In this document: positions 27,983 to 36,433 of the stretch, piece after piece | Layout of the letters: every line of letters starts with the position of its first letter | Position numbering within the stretch: position 1 is the stretch's first letter | Source: Gammaproteobacteria bacterium LSUCC0112 | GTDB taxonomy: Bacteria > Pseudomonadota > Gammaproteobacteria > Pseudomonadales > Pseudohongiellaceae | Assembly (NCBI GenBank): GCA_004535785.1 | Contig: SPIB01000001.1 | Location: 1,499,449-1,535,881 of the forward strand | Length of the DNA stretch: 36,433 nt | Direction: 5' to 3' | Made by a program: the position numbers and the translations under genes | The notes under the pieces: generated by a model | What the model saw: only the letters and a program-made list of their open reading frames with translations | Database searches by the model: none | Told to the model about the DNA's origin: nothing

Positions 27983-29326
27983 ATGATATGTGTACATACC
28001 CGGTTTTTTAATCAGTTGATTGTTGCTATCGTACTGCTGATGACTAGCGTCGGTGCGGTCAGCCAACAATCCCTCGGGCCGGTTGAAGTGACGCAGTCAG
28101 TTGCAGATCAATTTGGTTTATTGATCGCTGATCCTAGGGTGCAGATGTCATTGGCTGCCATTGAAGCCAATGAGCCCGAAACACTGGCCGAGCAGGTTCG
28201 CCTCACCGAAATTCCGGCGCCACCGTTTCAGGAACAGCGCCGGGCGCAGTATTACTTGCAGCAGATGCAGCGCCGGGGCATGCCCGATGCTTACATCGAT
28301 ACGGAAGGCAATGTGATTGGCATTCGTCGGGGTAGTGGTGATGGTCCGTTGTTTGTGATTGCGGCGCATCTGGACACGGTGTTTCCCATGGATACTGATG
28401 TCAGTCTTGAGGTTCGCGACGGCCGTTACTATGCACCCGGCATCAGCGACGATGGTCGCGGTTTGGCTGCACTGCTGACCTTAATCGACGCCATCAATGC
28501 CAGTGGCATGGAAACGATTGGTGACATCATGTTTGTTGGTAATGTGGGGGAAGAGGGGCCTGGTGATTTACGGGGTGTAAAAGCAATTTTCCGGGATTTC
28601 CCTCAAATAGACGGGTTTGTGTCAATAGACGGTTCTGGGGTTACCCGGGTCACCAATGGCGGCACGGGTAGTCGCCGATTTGCCGTCGAGTTTACCGGTC
28701 CCGGTGGTCACTCGTTCAGCGCGTTTGGTCTGGTCAGCGCCACGCATGCATTGGGGCGCGCCATTGCAAATATTGGTGATTTGCAAGTGCCGGCGCAGCC
28801 TCGCACCACCTTTACGGTGGGAACCGTGAGTGGCGGGACGTCGGTCAACTCGATTGCACAAGACGCAATGTTTGAACTGGATATGCGCTCCAATGATGCC
28901 GCTGAACTGGCAAAGCTGGAGGCGAAAGTCCGTGAAGTTGTGCAAGCAGCGGTAGACGAAGAAAATGCGCGCTGGAACGAAAATGGCAGTACTGACAAAG
29001 GTCAGATTACCGTAAATTTCCGGTTGATTGGCGATCGCCCCACCGGCAGCACCTCACCCGATCACCCGTTGGTGCAAGTGGCTGCATTGGCCTTCGAAGC
29101 CGTCGGTTCGCCAGTTCAAGGCTTGCAGACGTCCAGTACTGATTCCAATATGCCAATGTCTCTGGGTATTCCGGCAATTACCATTGGGGGCGGTGGCTCA
29201 GGCGGTGGCGCGCACTCGACGGAGGAATGGTTTGATCCGACCGACGCCCACCTTGGACCACAATTGGCATTTTTGCTGACACTTGCACTGGTCGGTGTGC
29301 AGGGCGTGAGTGCACCACAACTGTAA
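27983..29326 (+). CDS. Exported M20-family metallopeptidase
   Basis: A 447-residue zinc-dependent peptidase of the M20/M25/M40 family. It has an N-terminal signal (FNQLIVAIVLLMTSVGAVS), so it is probably periplasmic. The metal and catalytic set is visible: AAHLDTVF (His129, Asp131), GISDDGRG (Asp156/157), NVGEEGPGD (Glu190/191), SIDGSG, and GGAHSTEEW (His411). The inserted dimerisation domain lies around residues 230-340 (TGPGGHSFSAFG, GTSVNSIA). It resembles PepT-like tripeptidases but has no close named relative I can defend. ATG 27983 is preceded by GGAG. A terminator separates it from the receptor; the MOSC gene follows 38 bases later. Confidence 0.92.
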   Translation: MICVHTRFFNQLIVAIVLLMTSVGAVSQQSLGPVEVTQSVADQFGLLIADPRVQMSLAAIEANEPETLAEQVRLTEIPAPPFQEQRRAQYYLQQMQRRGMPDAYIDTEGNVIGIRRGSGDGPLFVIAAHLDTVFPMDTDVSLEVRDGRYYAPGISDDGRGLAALLTLIDAINASGMETIGDIMFVGNVGEEGPGDLRGVKAIFRDFPQIDGFVSIDGSGVTRVTNGGTGSRRFAVEFTGPGGHSFSAFGLVSATHALGRAIANIGDLQVPAQPRTTFTVGTVSGGTSVNSIAQDAMFELDMRSNDAAELAKLEAKVREVVQAAVDEENARWNENGSTDKGQITVNFRLIGDRPTGSTSPDHPLVQVAALAFEAVGSPVQGLQTSSTDSNMPMSLGIPAITIGGGGSGGGAHSTEEWFDPTDAHLGPQLAFLLTLALVGVQGVSAPQL

Positions 29327-29364
29327 AATAAAACTACGGGCTAGCGACTGATAAGGATATTCTG

Positions 29365-29943
29365 ATGAACAAACAAGCGATGTTGGACGGCATTAATCAA
29401 CATAAGTCACTCAACGAATTGGAGGCATGTCTGCCGGATATTCTGGCGTCACCCAGCGATGTGGGTCAGGTCGCCATGATTGTTTGTCGCCCCCGTACGG
29501 ACGATAGAAAAATTCTGCAAAGCTGTGAATTGAGCAGCAATGACGGACTGGTTGGCGACAACTGGAAACAGCGCGGTCAATGGCGCTCGCCAGACAAACC
29601 CGCCAACATTGATACGCAGATAAATCTGATGAATGTGCGCGCCATCAAGGCAATTGCGGCGGATCAAACACAGTGGCCATTAGCGGGCGATCAGTTTTTT
29701 GTCGACTTTGATTTAAGTATCAGTAATCTGCCGCCCAGCACGCGATTACAAATAGGCACGGCTGAAATTGAAGTGACTGCTGAACCCCATCTGGGGTGTC
29801 GCAAATTCTCGGATCGGTTTGGGCGTGACGCGGTGATGTTTGTCAATTCTGATCAGGGCAAACAGATCAATCTGCGTGGCATTAACGCCAAGGTGATCAA
29901 AGCGGGCACCGTTTCAACCGGTGACGTCATCAGCAAACGCTGA
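29365..29943 (+). CDS. MOSC-domain protein
   Basis: A 192-residue stand-alone MOSC protein. MOSC domains use a conserved Cys to carry or transfer sulfur or to bind molybdenum cofactor. The candidate is the Cys in EPHLGCRKF. Other family features are the N-terminal GQVAMIVCRPR, GLVGDNW, and INLMNVRAIKAI. No molybdenum cofactor genes are nearby, so the substrate is open. ATG 29365 is preceded by AAGGA. It follows the M20 peptidase and its stop lies five bases from the convergent methyltransferase stop. Confidence 0.88.
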   Translation: MNKQAMLDGINQHKSLNELEACLPDILASPSDVGQVAMIVCRPRTDDRKILQSCELSSNDGLVGDNWKQRGQWRSPDKPANIDTQINLMNVRAIKAIAADQTQWPLAGDQFFVDFDLSISNLPPSTRLQIGTAEIEVTAEPHLGCRKFSDRFGRDAVMFVNSDQGKQINLRGINAKVIKAGTVSTGDVISKR

Positions 29944-29948
29944 AAGCC

Positions 29949-30524
29949 TTAGTTATCCGCGGAAACCTGTAAGTGCATAATCCAGCTTTCCGGGTTCTCC
30001 AGCACGTTGGTGAACCCGCATGCTTCAAGATCGGCTTTTGACCAGCACGAATGATGGTCTTCGTAAGGATTGGCTTCGATATGTTGTTCAATGAATTCTT
30101 TGGGTGTGCTGACAAGCACTGAACCCGAGCAAACCTGTTTAAGTAACTCGATAAACTGTCGGCCTTGGTCTTTGTCAAAATGCTCCAGAATGTCGATGGC
30201 AAGCACCACGTCGTAACGACGTAACAGCGTTGGCAAGACATCCATGGCATCACCAATAAAGATATTGTTGTACGCATATTCATGCACCGGCGTGATGTAG
30301 TCCTTAAACGCCTCGATACCATCGATGACTATATTCCATTCACTGCGCTCGCGTTTGCGCGCGACAGGGCCGTTAACTTCAAACAAGTTGAAATGTTCGA
30401 TGTTGGTGCGCGCCAGAAAGCCGTATTGGCCAAAACCGGTGCCGACATCCAGAATGGATTTGGGCTGCACGGTTTCAAGAAATCCAACAATACTGCTGAG
30501 TTGTGAGCTTTGGCTGAAGGGCAT
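29949..30524 (-). CDS. Class I SAM-dependent methyltransferase
   Basis: A 191-residue putative methyltransferase. The SAM-binding motif I is ILDVGTGFGQYG (residues 24-35), motif II has an acidic end around FEVNGPVA, and an acidic LAIDILEHFDKDQG follows as motif IV. This matches the Methyltransf_11/23 group, which is too broad for predicting a substrate. No specificity domain is visible. The start ATG has only a weak ribosome binding site. It converges on the MOSC gene and is divergent from the amidohydrolase across about 160 bases. Confidence 0.85.
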   Translation of the reverse strand: MPFSQSSQLSSIVGFLETVQPKSILDVGTGFGQYGFLARTNIEHFNLFEVNGPVARKRERSEWNIVIDGIEAFKDYITPVHEYAYNNIFIGDAMDVLPTLLRRYDVVLAIDILEHFDKDQGRQFIELLKQVCSGSVLVSTPKEFIEQHIEANPYEDHHSCWSKADLEACGFTNVLENPESWIMHLQVSADN

Positions 30525-30688
30525 AATAAACAGGGTTCCGGGGATTCGATGGCAGATGGTAACCCAAACTCATGCTGGTTGGCAGAGTGTGTTGGGTCTG
30601 GTTCTGGATTGTATGGATAAATAGCGGTGTGTTTCTCTGCGACAGATGATACGTTTGCACAAAATTTAGATGACTTATGGAGATCAAG

Positions 30689-32794
30689 ATGAATTTGAAA
30701 CACTTGGGCAGCGGCCGGTTACGATTGCTTGCATCATGTTCAATTGCAGCCCTCTCACTTACCGCCTGCAGTCAGCAGGAGCAGGCAGCAACTATTACAG
30801 TTGCGCCTGAACAAGCAGCGTTTGTGCAACCTGCGGGTGTTGAGTCGTTTACCGCGATGATCTCAGGTACGCGTGTTGGTCAGATGGAAGTGCAACACGG
30901 AGACGTCACCAATGTTGGTTATGAATACCGCGACAATGGTCGTGGTCCCTCTGTTGAAGAGGTGATTGAGTTTAATGATGCGGGTGTTCCGAGCAGCTGG
31001 CGTGTTAGCGGCGCCACAACCTTCGGCAACATTATCGAAGAGCAATTTGAGATCCAGGGCAGCAGGGCGGTTTGGACAGATACCACCGGGTCCAGCGAAT
31101 CAGATATGGCTGAGGCGAATTTGTATGTCGCGCAAGAATCCAGCCCTTATGCATTGTGGGTTTATGCGCGCCTGTTATTGGCAGATGATGACAATACCCT
31201 AGAGGTGCTGCCTGCGGGTGAACTTAAGCTTGAGGCTATCGAAAATCTCAATGTCACTGGCAGTAGCGGCGCATCGCTTGCCATCACCACTTACGCATTG
31301 TCCGGCATCGATCTAAATCCAAGTTACTTTGCGCTTGATGACAGCGGTCTGTTGTTTGCCTCCATGAATGAGCGCTTTGCACTGGTTCGCACGGGCTTCG
31401 AAACGGAAGAAGAGCGTTTGCGAAACATGGCTGCCGAGTACGCAACCCGCCGCTTTGAAACCATTCAGGAAAAAGTAACTCGCGTATTTGACAAACCCGT
31501 GCGGATTAACAACGTCAGAGTATTTGATCCAATCACCTTGAGTCTGTCCGAGCCAGCATCTGTTTTGGTGACGGAGAATCGCATCGCATCAGTTGATGGC
31601 GTCTTACAAGCAGCCAATGACAATGAAATTACCATTGAGGGAGCAGGCGGCACATTGGTTGCCGGCATGTATGAAATGCATGCTCATGCGGGCCAGGGCA
31701 GTGCGCTGCTTAATATTGCGGCAGGGGTCACCAGCTTTCGTGATATGGGCAACAATAATGAGGTGCTCAGCGATTTGATTGCCAAAATCGAGTCAGGCAG
31801 ATTGGTCGGACCGCGTATTCATCGCAGCGGTTTTATTGAAGGCAAGAGCCCTTTTAACTCCAACAGCGGCATCCTTGTGTCGACACAAGAAGAAGCTCTG
31901 GATGCTGTACGCTGGTACGCGGATCAGGGCGATTTCCATCAGATTAAAATCTACAACAGCATGAATCCACAATGGGTGCCGGCCATGGTTACTGAAGCGC
32001 ACGCACGGGGCCTGCGAGTTGCGGGACACGTGCCAGCCTTCACAAATGCGGATGCCATGATTGCAGCAGGATACGATGAGCTGACTCACATTAATCAAGT
32101 CATGTTGGGCTGGGTACTGGCGCCCGACGAAGATACCCGTACCTTGCTGCGGCTGACTGCTATGAAGCGGTTCCCCGACATCGATATCAATTCCGCTGAG
32201 GTGCAATTGACTATTTCGAGCATGGCCGGGCGCGGCATGGGTATTGACCCGACGCTGGCAATTCATGAGAACTTGATGGTGTCTCGCAATGGCGAGGTGG
32301 CACCAGGTATGCTGGATTACATCAATAATATGCCAGTCGGCGTTCAGCGTAATGCCAGAACTGCGCGCTCTGAAATCGCCACGCCTGAGGATGACATCGC
32401 CTATCGGCAGGGTTATGCCAAGATTTTAGAAACCGTGCGTGAGATGCGCGATCAGGGCGTAGTGATTATCCCGGGCACAGATCTGGGTGGTTCGTTCACC
32501 TACCACCGCGAGCTGGAGCTGTACCAAGAGATTGGTATGAGCGCGGCTGAGGTGCTCAAAATGGCCACGCTGGATATGGCAAGTTATCTGGGTCAGGCTG
32601 ATGAGCTGGGTTCAATTGAGGCGGGTAAACTAGCAGATTTTTTCCTGATTCCTGGCGACCCTATAGTAGATTTAAAAGCCATCAAGACAATTTCATTGGT
32701 TGTGAAGGATGGCAATTTCTATTTTCCCAGCGACATTTATCCTGAGTTTGGCATTCGACCGTTTACGGATGCGCCGGAGATTGTGACTCCCTGA
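30689..32794 (+). CDS. Amidohydrolase-family lipoprotein
   Basis: A 701-residue predicted lipoprotein. The signal ends in the lipobox LTAC with the lipidated Cys27. The first 240 residues have no recognisable domain. The rest is an amidohydrolase barrel: EMHAHAG (His331, His333), AGHVPAF (His447), LTHINQ (His467), PGTDLGG (Asp598), and a lysine in QIKIYNS that may be the carboxylated metal bridge. It ends with EAGKLADFFLIPGDP. The likely activity is hydrolysis of an amide or cyclic amide, for example dipeptide- or imidazolone-like. The chosen ATG 30689 has GGAGA seven bases upstream; ATG 30677 has none. Ser at +2 after the Cys suggests outer-membrane sorting, which is inference. Confidence 0.9.
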   Translation: MNLKHLGSGRLRLLASCSIAALSLTACSQQEQAATITVAPEQAAFVQPAGVESFTAMISGTRVGQMEVQHGDVTNVGYEYRDNGRGPSVEEVIEFNDAGVPSSWRVSGATTFGNIIEEQFEIQGSRAVWTDTTGSSESDMAEANLYVAQESSPYALWVYARLLLADDDNTLEVLPAGELKLEAIENLNVTGSSGASLAITTYALSGIDLNPSYFALDDSGLLFASMNERFALVRTGFETEEERLRNMAAEYATRRFETIQEKVTRVFDKPVRINNVRVFDPITLSLSEPASVLVTENRIASVDGVLQAANDNEITIEGAGGTLVAGMYEMHAHAGQGSALLNIAAGVTSFRDMGNNNEVLSDLIAKIESGRLVGPRIHRSGFIEGKSPFNSNSGILVSTQEEALDAVRWYADQGDFHQIKIYNSMNPQWVPAMVTEAHARGLRVAGHVPAFTNADAMIAAGYDELTHINQVMLGWVLAPDEDTRTLLRLTAMKRFPDIDINSAEVQLTISSMAGRGMGIDPTLAIHENLMVSRNGEVAPGMLDYINNMPVGVQRNARTARSEIATPEDDIAYRQGYAKILETVREMRDQGVVIIPGTDLGGSFTYHRELELYQEIGMSAAEVLKMATLDMASYLGQADELGSIEAGKLADFFLIPGDPIVDLKAIKTISLVVKDGNFYFPSDIYPEFGIRPFTDAPEIVTP

Positions 32795-32804
32795 TCCCCA
32801 TAAC

Positions 32805-32827
32805 AAAAAGCCCCGCATTCGCGAGGC
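32805..32827 (-). terminator. Terminator of tRNA-Phe
   Basis: On the minus strand, GCCTCGC, a GAAT loop and GCGGGGC (32810-32827, one wobble pair) are followed by five T (32805-32809). It lies just beyond the tRNA CCA end. Its position 11 bases after the amidohydrolase stop means it could also end that transcript, though its plus-strand T-run is interrupted. Confidence 0.8.
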
Positions 32828-32836
32828 TTCTTTGTA

Positions 32837-32912
32837 TGGTGCCCAGGGGCGGAATCGAACCACCGACACGAGGATTTTCAATCCTCTGCTCTACCAACTG
32901 AGCTACCTGGGC
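32837..32912 (-). tRNA. tRNA-Phe (GAA anticodon), CCA encoded
   Basis: A complete 76-base cloverleaf. The acceptor stem GCCCAGG pairs with CCTGGGC. The D-arm is GCTC/GAGC, and the anticodon stem GAGGA/TCCTC encloses the loop TTGAAAA with anticodon GAA. The variable region is GTGTC. The T-arm is GGTGG/CCGCC around TTCGATT. The discriminator is A and CCA is encoded. No mismatch in any stem was seen. Confidence 0.98.
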
Positions 32913-32956
32913 ATTTTTTTGTGCTTCCGGGAAGTTGGCCCGGCGACAAGGCGCGT

Positions 32957-32985
32957 ATTAAAACCGTTGCCGCGCTTTGAGTCAA
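32957..32985 (-). promoter_or_regulatory. Promoter of tRNA-Phe
   Basis: On the minus strand, TTGACT (32980-32985, 5 of 6) and TTTAAT (32957-32962, 5 of 6) are exactly 17 bases apart. The GC-rich ACGCGC that follows is a typical discriminator of stringently controlled stable-RNA promoters. The predicted start near 32950 gives a leader of about 38 bases before the mature tRNA. Confidence 0.75.
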
Positions 32986-33029
32986 GCCCGTCAATCCATC
33001 TTTATGTGAGAGTTTCTTGTCTGATGGGA

Positions 33030-33308
33030 TTACGCGTCAGACTCGGGCGGCACGTACCCACTGGCACTGTCAAACACTTGATTGCTTAAAAAGCGGTCCA
33101 TCTGTTCGGTCAGATAACGCCGGTCGTCGGCAGAGGCCATGCTCAGATGTTTTTCGTTAATGAGCATAACCTGTTGTTTTTGCCAATCCTGCCAGGCTTG
33201 CGCGGAGATGTTTTCATAAATAAAGCGGCCTTTTTCACCTGGGTAGGGAGGCGCTATCAATCCCGGCAATTCTTGCTGAAGTTTTTTACAGAATACAGTG
33301 CGTGTCAT
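33030..33308 (-). CDS. yggX: Probable Fe(II)-trafficking protein YggX
   Basis: A 92-residue cytosolic protein that protects iron-sulfur clusters and labile iron against oxidative damage. The family signature is complete: TRTVFCKKLQQELPG with the conserved Cys7, PYPGEKGRFIYENIS, AWQDWQ and QVMLINEKHLSM. It follows mutY after 17 bases in the conserved asmA-mutY-yggX order. This links repair of oxidised DNA with iron protection. It probably shares the mutY transcript. Confidence 0.97.
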   Translation of the reverse strand: MTRTVFCKKLQQELPGLIAPPYPGEKGRFIYENISAQAWQDWQKQQVMLINEKHLSMASADDRRYLTEQMDRFLSNQVFDSASGYVPPESDA

Positions 33309-33325
33309 AGTGTGCTCGTTATCAA

Positions 33326-34393
33326 TCAGGGGGCGTCTTGCATATAAACCGTCAGGCGTTGCAGCAACTTTTTGACAGGTGCGGCTAACCCTACGTTAAC
33401 GGAATGATCCAAAGGGTACCAGCATAATCCGGCTGTTGGTTCGGCAACACCTCGCTCTGCGAGCAGTGCGGGTACCGGTGTGATGTCCAGATGAAAGTGG
33501 CTGAACGTGTGTCGGGTGACCGGCCATGCTTGTTCCAATCTGACAGTGTTGGCATCTGCCCATGCGTGAAGTGCGCCAAGATCCGCAAACTCGGGCAAGC
33601 TCCACAAACCGCCCCAGATACCGTTGGAGGGCCGCTGTTCCAGTAGTACTTGTTGGCTGTTGTTGCGGCACAACAACATAACAACGGGCTTGATGGGCAA
33701 GGTTTTGCGCGGTTTGCTGACCGGCAGTTTGTTCACCAGATTTAATGCCAGCGCGCGGCAATTTTCCTTCAGCGGGCAGCACGCGCAACCGGGTTTGCTC
33801 CGTGTGCAGATAGTTGCACCCAGATCCATCATGGCCTGCGTATAGTTGGCAAACTGGTGGTCAGGCGTGGATTTTTCCGCGAGCGCCCAAAGCGTCTTTT
33901 GCGTCTGGTTGTCACCAGACCATTGCTGTATTGCATAGTACCGACACAACACTCGCTTGACATTGCCATCCAGAATAACGCCTCGTTTATTCATACTGAG
34001 CGACAGAATGGCACCCGCAGTCGAGCGCCCGATGCCAGGCAGCTCCTCAAGCGCCTCGAGTGAGCGCGGGAATTCGCCACCCGGTTGAGCGCAGACAAGC
34101 TGCGCTGTTTTGTGCAGATTGCGCGCCCGGGCGTAGTAACCAAGCCCCGTCCACAAATGCAGTACTTCATCGATGGGTGCGGCAGCCAGTGCCTGAATAA
34201 ACGGAAAGCGTTGCATAAAACGCTGAAAGTACGGGATCACAGTACTGACCTGGGTTTGTTGCAACATAATTTCTGACACCCACACCCGATACGGTGTGGC
34301 ATCCTGCTGCCAGGGTAAATCGTGGCGTCCGTGACGGTGGAACCAGGTCAGAACCTGGGCCGCGTCAAGGGGAGCTGTATCCATGTCTGTCAT
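33326..34393 (-). CDS. mutY: Adenine DNA glycosylase MutY
   Basis: Removes adenine mispaired with 8-oxoguanine in DNA. The 355 residues show the catalytic Glu41 (EIMLQQTQ), the helix-hairpin-helix [15 protein letters not shown], and the catalytic Asp142 (ILDGNVKRV). The 4Fe-4S ligands have C-X6-C-X2-C-X5-C spacing (the four Cys around [11 protein letters not shown] and NCRA). A C-terminal NUDIX-like 8-oxoguanine recognition domain (about 230-350) has [13 protein letters not shown]. The start overlaps the asmA stop by four bases (ATGA), so it is translationally coupled. yggX follows. Confidence 0.97.
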   Translation of the reverse strand: MTDMDTAPLDAAQVLTWFHRHGRHDLPWQQDATPYRVWVSEIMLQQTQVSTVIPYFQRFMQRFPFIQALAAAPIDEVLHLWTGLGYYARARNLHKTAQLVCAQPGGEFPRSLEALEELPGIGRSTAGAILSLSMNKRGVILDGNVKRVLCRYYAIQQWSGDNQTQKTLWALAEKSTPDHQFANYTQAMMDLGATICTRSKPGCACCPLKENCRALALNLVNKLPVSKPRKTLPIKPVVMLLCRNNSQQVLLEQRPSNGIWGGLWSLPEFADLGALHAWADANTVRLEQAWPVTRHTFSHFHLDITPVPALLAERGVAEPTAGLCWYPLDHSVNVGLAAPVKKLLQRLTVYMQDAP

Positions 34394-36381
34394 GGTGTTG
34401 GCAGCAGATTTCGTAAACGATCACGCACACGATCGACCTGCTCACCGATCACATCGGTCGCACGTCGTTCGATCTCGCCGCGCGCAATTTGAGCAAATAC
34501 TTCCCGAACCCGCTGCAGGTCGGGGCTGCAATATCTGACCGGGGAATCGATAAACGCAGCTTCACAGCGAATTGGCCAGGCAACATTTTGATAATTTTCG
34601 TTAACCCTGATGGATTGGGGAGCAGGTTCTCCGAGTATGGTAAAGGCGAGTTGGTAGTCAAAATTGCCTTCCTGAAGATTGATGCCGCCGCTACCCGCGA
34701 TGTCAAAATTGTCCAGACGCATAGCGAATTCCTGGCCACTTGTTATTCCATTGGAGAAATTAAGCACGGCTTCGGTGTTATTGATTTGCACGACATCAGG
34801 CCAGGATGATGCCATATCACCGCTGGGGCTCAGCACGGAAATCGCCGAAAATACTTGTTTTAACATGGAGATATCGACTGAGCTTTCACTGAGTTGTGCC
34901 CGACTGCTGCCTGTTATGGTGTCCATCAAGGCGTTAACAGTGTTGCCACTCATCACATGGGTTGTGTTCAGGTCGAAGCGGCCCGTGAAAAAGTTCAGGC
35001 GCGGCATATCAGCGCTCAGTGTTGTCGCATTGATGTTGGAAAGTTCGCTGGTCATTGCCAGCTGTGCGGGTGAGTTGCGTGCGTTGAGCCTGAGTGTCAT
35101 CTCAAGGTCGCCGCCATAAAAACCGGCGAACTGGGTATCAAGGTTCAATTGCCCGTTTTCCAGCACCAGCCCAAATTGCAGTGGTGCGAATTGCAGTCCT
35201 GCAATCGTTAACGTGTCGACTGAATGCGCACCCCGGACATTCATGCTGTTCAGCAAATCTATTGGCAGTGCGATGTCTGCTGCGGGTGCCTGAGACGCTT
35301 CGTCAGCGGGTGCTTCTGCCTGAGGCAACCACGCATCAAGGTCAATGGCTGCGCTGCTCAGTTGGTACCCAATGCGCAGCGGGCGATTGCCTTGCGCATA
35401 AATGACATCGCCGTTCAGTGTGAGACGATCACCTTGTTGGCCCCCCAGTCCAAGTTCAAGGCTGTCGAGCCTCACACCATTGGGATCGCCATTGGCGATC
35501 AGCTGATGTATGGTCATTTGCTGTTGGTCAGGTCGCGGCAGGGTGCTTTCATCGGTACTCATAAAGTTGGCCAACAAATGCGGCAGTGGGAACGTATTGC
35601 TGCGCACATTAACCTCCCAACGGGCATCTGCCATAAAATTGTCGACGGACACATTACCGCTTAATGTCAGTGGGCTGAGGTTCAGCTGCATAGAGTCAAG
35701 TGCCAGTGAGCCGGCATCGAAGTCAATAGTGGCCGTTGTCTCCAGATTCAGCGCGAGATTGCCATTACCTATGCCATCGACCAGTTCCATGGAAAGTGTC
35801 AGAGGAAAGGGCTGGTTATTCAGGTTGGTATCCCGGCTGACCAGGTTGATATTCTGGATGCTCATACTCATGCCACTTTGCAGATTCTGCACCGACAGCC
35901 GGGCATTGCTGATGCGTATCTGTCGGATATTGATAGCCATTGGCAATTCGGCGCTGCCGGCATCAACTACCACCGGTGCATTGTCGGAGCCGGATGCAGG
36001 CCAGTTGCTTTGTCCCTGACTGTCAACGATCCAGTTAATATGCAGGTCTTCAGCCAGAAATTCCTCAACATTCAATTCGCCGCGAAACAGGCCGGCAGGG
36101 TCGACACGCAAGGAAATCGTGGAAAACGAGGCCAGCTCTTGCGGGCTGTCGGTATTGCGCAGACGGACGTCCTGTATGCTCAGGCCAAACACTGGCCAGA
36201 ATGTCCAGCCCATGTCTCCTGCCAGCTGAAGCTGAAGTCCGGATTGTTGTGCCACACTCTCTTCCAGCGCGCCGCGGTAACGATTGGGATCGATCACGGT
36301 GAGCAGCACAACAACCAGGCCCACCACAAGGACAACAATTCCTGCAACCGCAACAATCAGAATTTTTATCAACTTGCTCAT
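34390..36381 (-). CDS. asmA: AsmA family protein
   Basis: A 663-residue envelope protein. An N-terminal membrane helix (residues 5-29, [22 protein letters not shown]) is followed by the AsmA domain ([38 protein letters not shown]). The long, repetitive beta-rich part resembles lipid-transfer-type AsmA proteins, which are thought to span or bridge the periplasm and affect outer-membrane composition. I chose ATG 36381, with GAGGT eight bases upstream; a TTG at 36411 is in frame but less likely. It is the first gene of the asmA-mutY-yggX operon. The promoter must lie mostly outside the right edge. Confidence 0.93.
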   Translation of the reverse strand: MSKLIKILIVAVAGIVVLVVGLVVVLLTVIDPNRYRGALEESVAQQSGLQLQLAGDMGWTFWPVFGLSIQDVRLRNTDSPQELASFSTISLRVDPAGLFRGELNVEEFLAEDLHINWIVDSQGQSNWPASGSDNAPVVVDAGSAELPMAINIRQIRISNARLSVQNLQSGMSMSIQNINLVSRDTNLNNQPFPLTLSMELVDGIGNGNLALNLETTATIDFDAGSLALDSMQLNLSPLTLSGNVSVDNFMADARWEVNVRSNTFPLPHLLANFMSTDESTLPRPDQQQMTIHQLIANGDPNGVRLDSLELGLGGQQGDRLTLNGDVIYAQGNRPLRIGYQLSSAAIDLDAWLPQAEAPADEASQAPAADIALPIDLLNSMNVRGAHSVDTLTIAGLQFAPLQFGLVLENGQLNLDTQFAGFYGGDLEMTLRLNARNSPAQLAMTSELSNINATTLSADMPRLNFFTGRFDLNTTHVMSGNTVNALMDTITGSSRAQLSESSVDISMLKQVFSAISVLSPSGDMASSWPDVVQINNTEAVLNFSNGITSGQEFAMRLDNFDIAGSGGINLQEGNFDYQLAFTILGEPAPQSIRVNENYQNVAWPIRCEAAFIDSPVRYCSPDLQRVREVFAQIARGEIERRATDVIGEQVDRVRDRLRNLLPTP

Positions 36382-36433
36382 GGCATTACCTCGATGGCGC
36401 AGACTTGGCAAAAGTGTAACGGATTGAGCGAGT

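Overview
This window looks like chromosomal DNA of a gammaproteobacterium. The coding density is high, most genes are housekeeping genes, and several blocks follow known gammaproteobacterial gene orders: hemC-hemD-hemX-hemY, trxA-rho, yrfG-hslR-pckA with cysQ next to it, and asmA-mutY-yggX followed by tRNA-Phe. A large TonB-dependent receptor, secreted or lipid-anchored hydrolases and a big GGDEF/EAL sensor fit a free-living, probably aquatic heterotroph. I cannot assign a genus from sequence alone. No phage, integrase, transposase, CRISPR array or rRNA gene was seen.

Layout. Positions 1-5023: argH (-) is divergent from hemC, hemD, hemX and a strikingly short hemY (+). Positions 5066-10034: ubiD, rho, trxA and hemB, all on the minus strand. 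There is a strong terminator after rho, recognisable promoters before rho and trxA, and a perfect 29-bp inverted repeat of unknown nature between trxA and hemB. Positions 10200-14714: a membrane/flavoenzyme fusion (TVP38/TMEM64 plus a mercuric-reductase-like disulfide oxidoreductase), a stand-alone exported FliL-like protein, a YbdG-type mechanosensitive channel and dsbB. Positions 14711-19203 (-): yrfG, hslR, pckA and gshA. Positions 19231-23932 (+): cysQ and a very large MASE3-PAS-GAF-PAS-PAS-GGDEF-EAL protein. Positions 23939-29943: a DUF4399 protein (-), a TonB-dependent receptor, an exported M20 peptidase and a MOSC protein (+). Positions 29949-36381: a small SAM methyltransferase (-), an amidohydrolase lipoprotein (+), tRNA-Phe (-) and the yggX/mutY/asmA operon (-).

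How the genes work together. Four tetrapyrrole genes (hemB, hemC, hemD and the hemX/hemY pair) make this a heme-synthesis neighbourhood. Thiol and redox functions are also dense: trxA, dsbB, gshA, the merA-like flavoprotein fusion, and yggX for iron protection. The TonB receptor, M20 peptidase and amidohydrolase could together capture and degrade peptide-like or amidated compounds at the cell envelope. That link is inferred from proximity only, because a terminator separates receptor and peptidase.

The most unusual items are the 29-bp perfect palindrome (8836-8934), the 83-residue HemY lacking its TPR half, the TVP38-flavoenzyme fusion with Tyr where the catalytic His is expected, and the FliL-like protein outside any flagellar context. 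I found no clearly new multi-gene system. These are the best candidates for follow-up.
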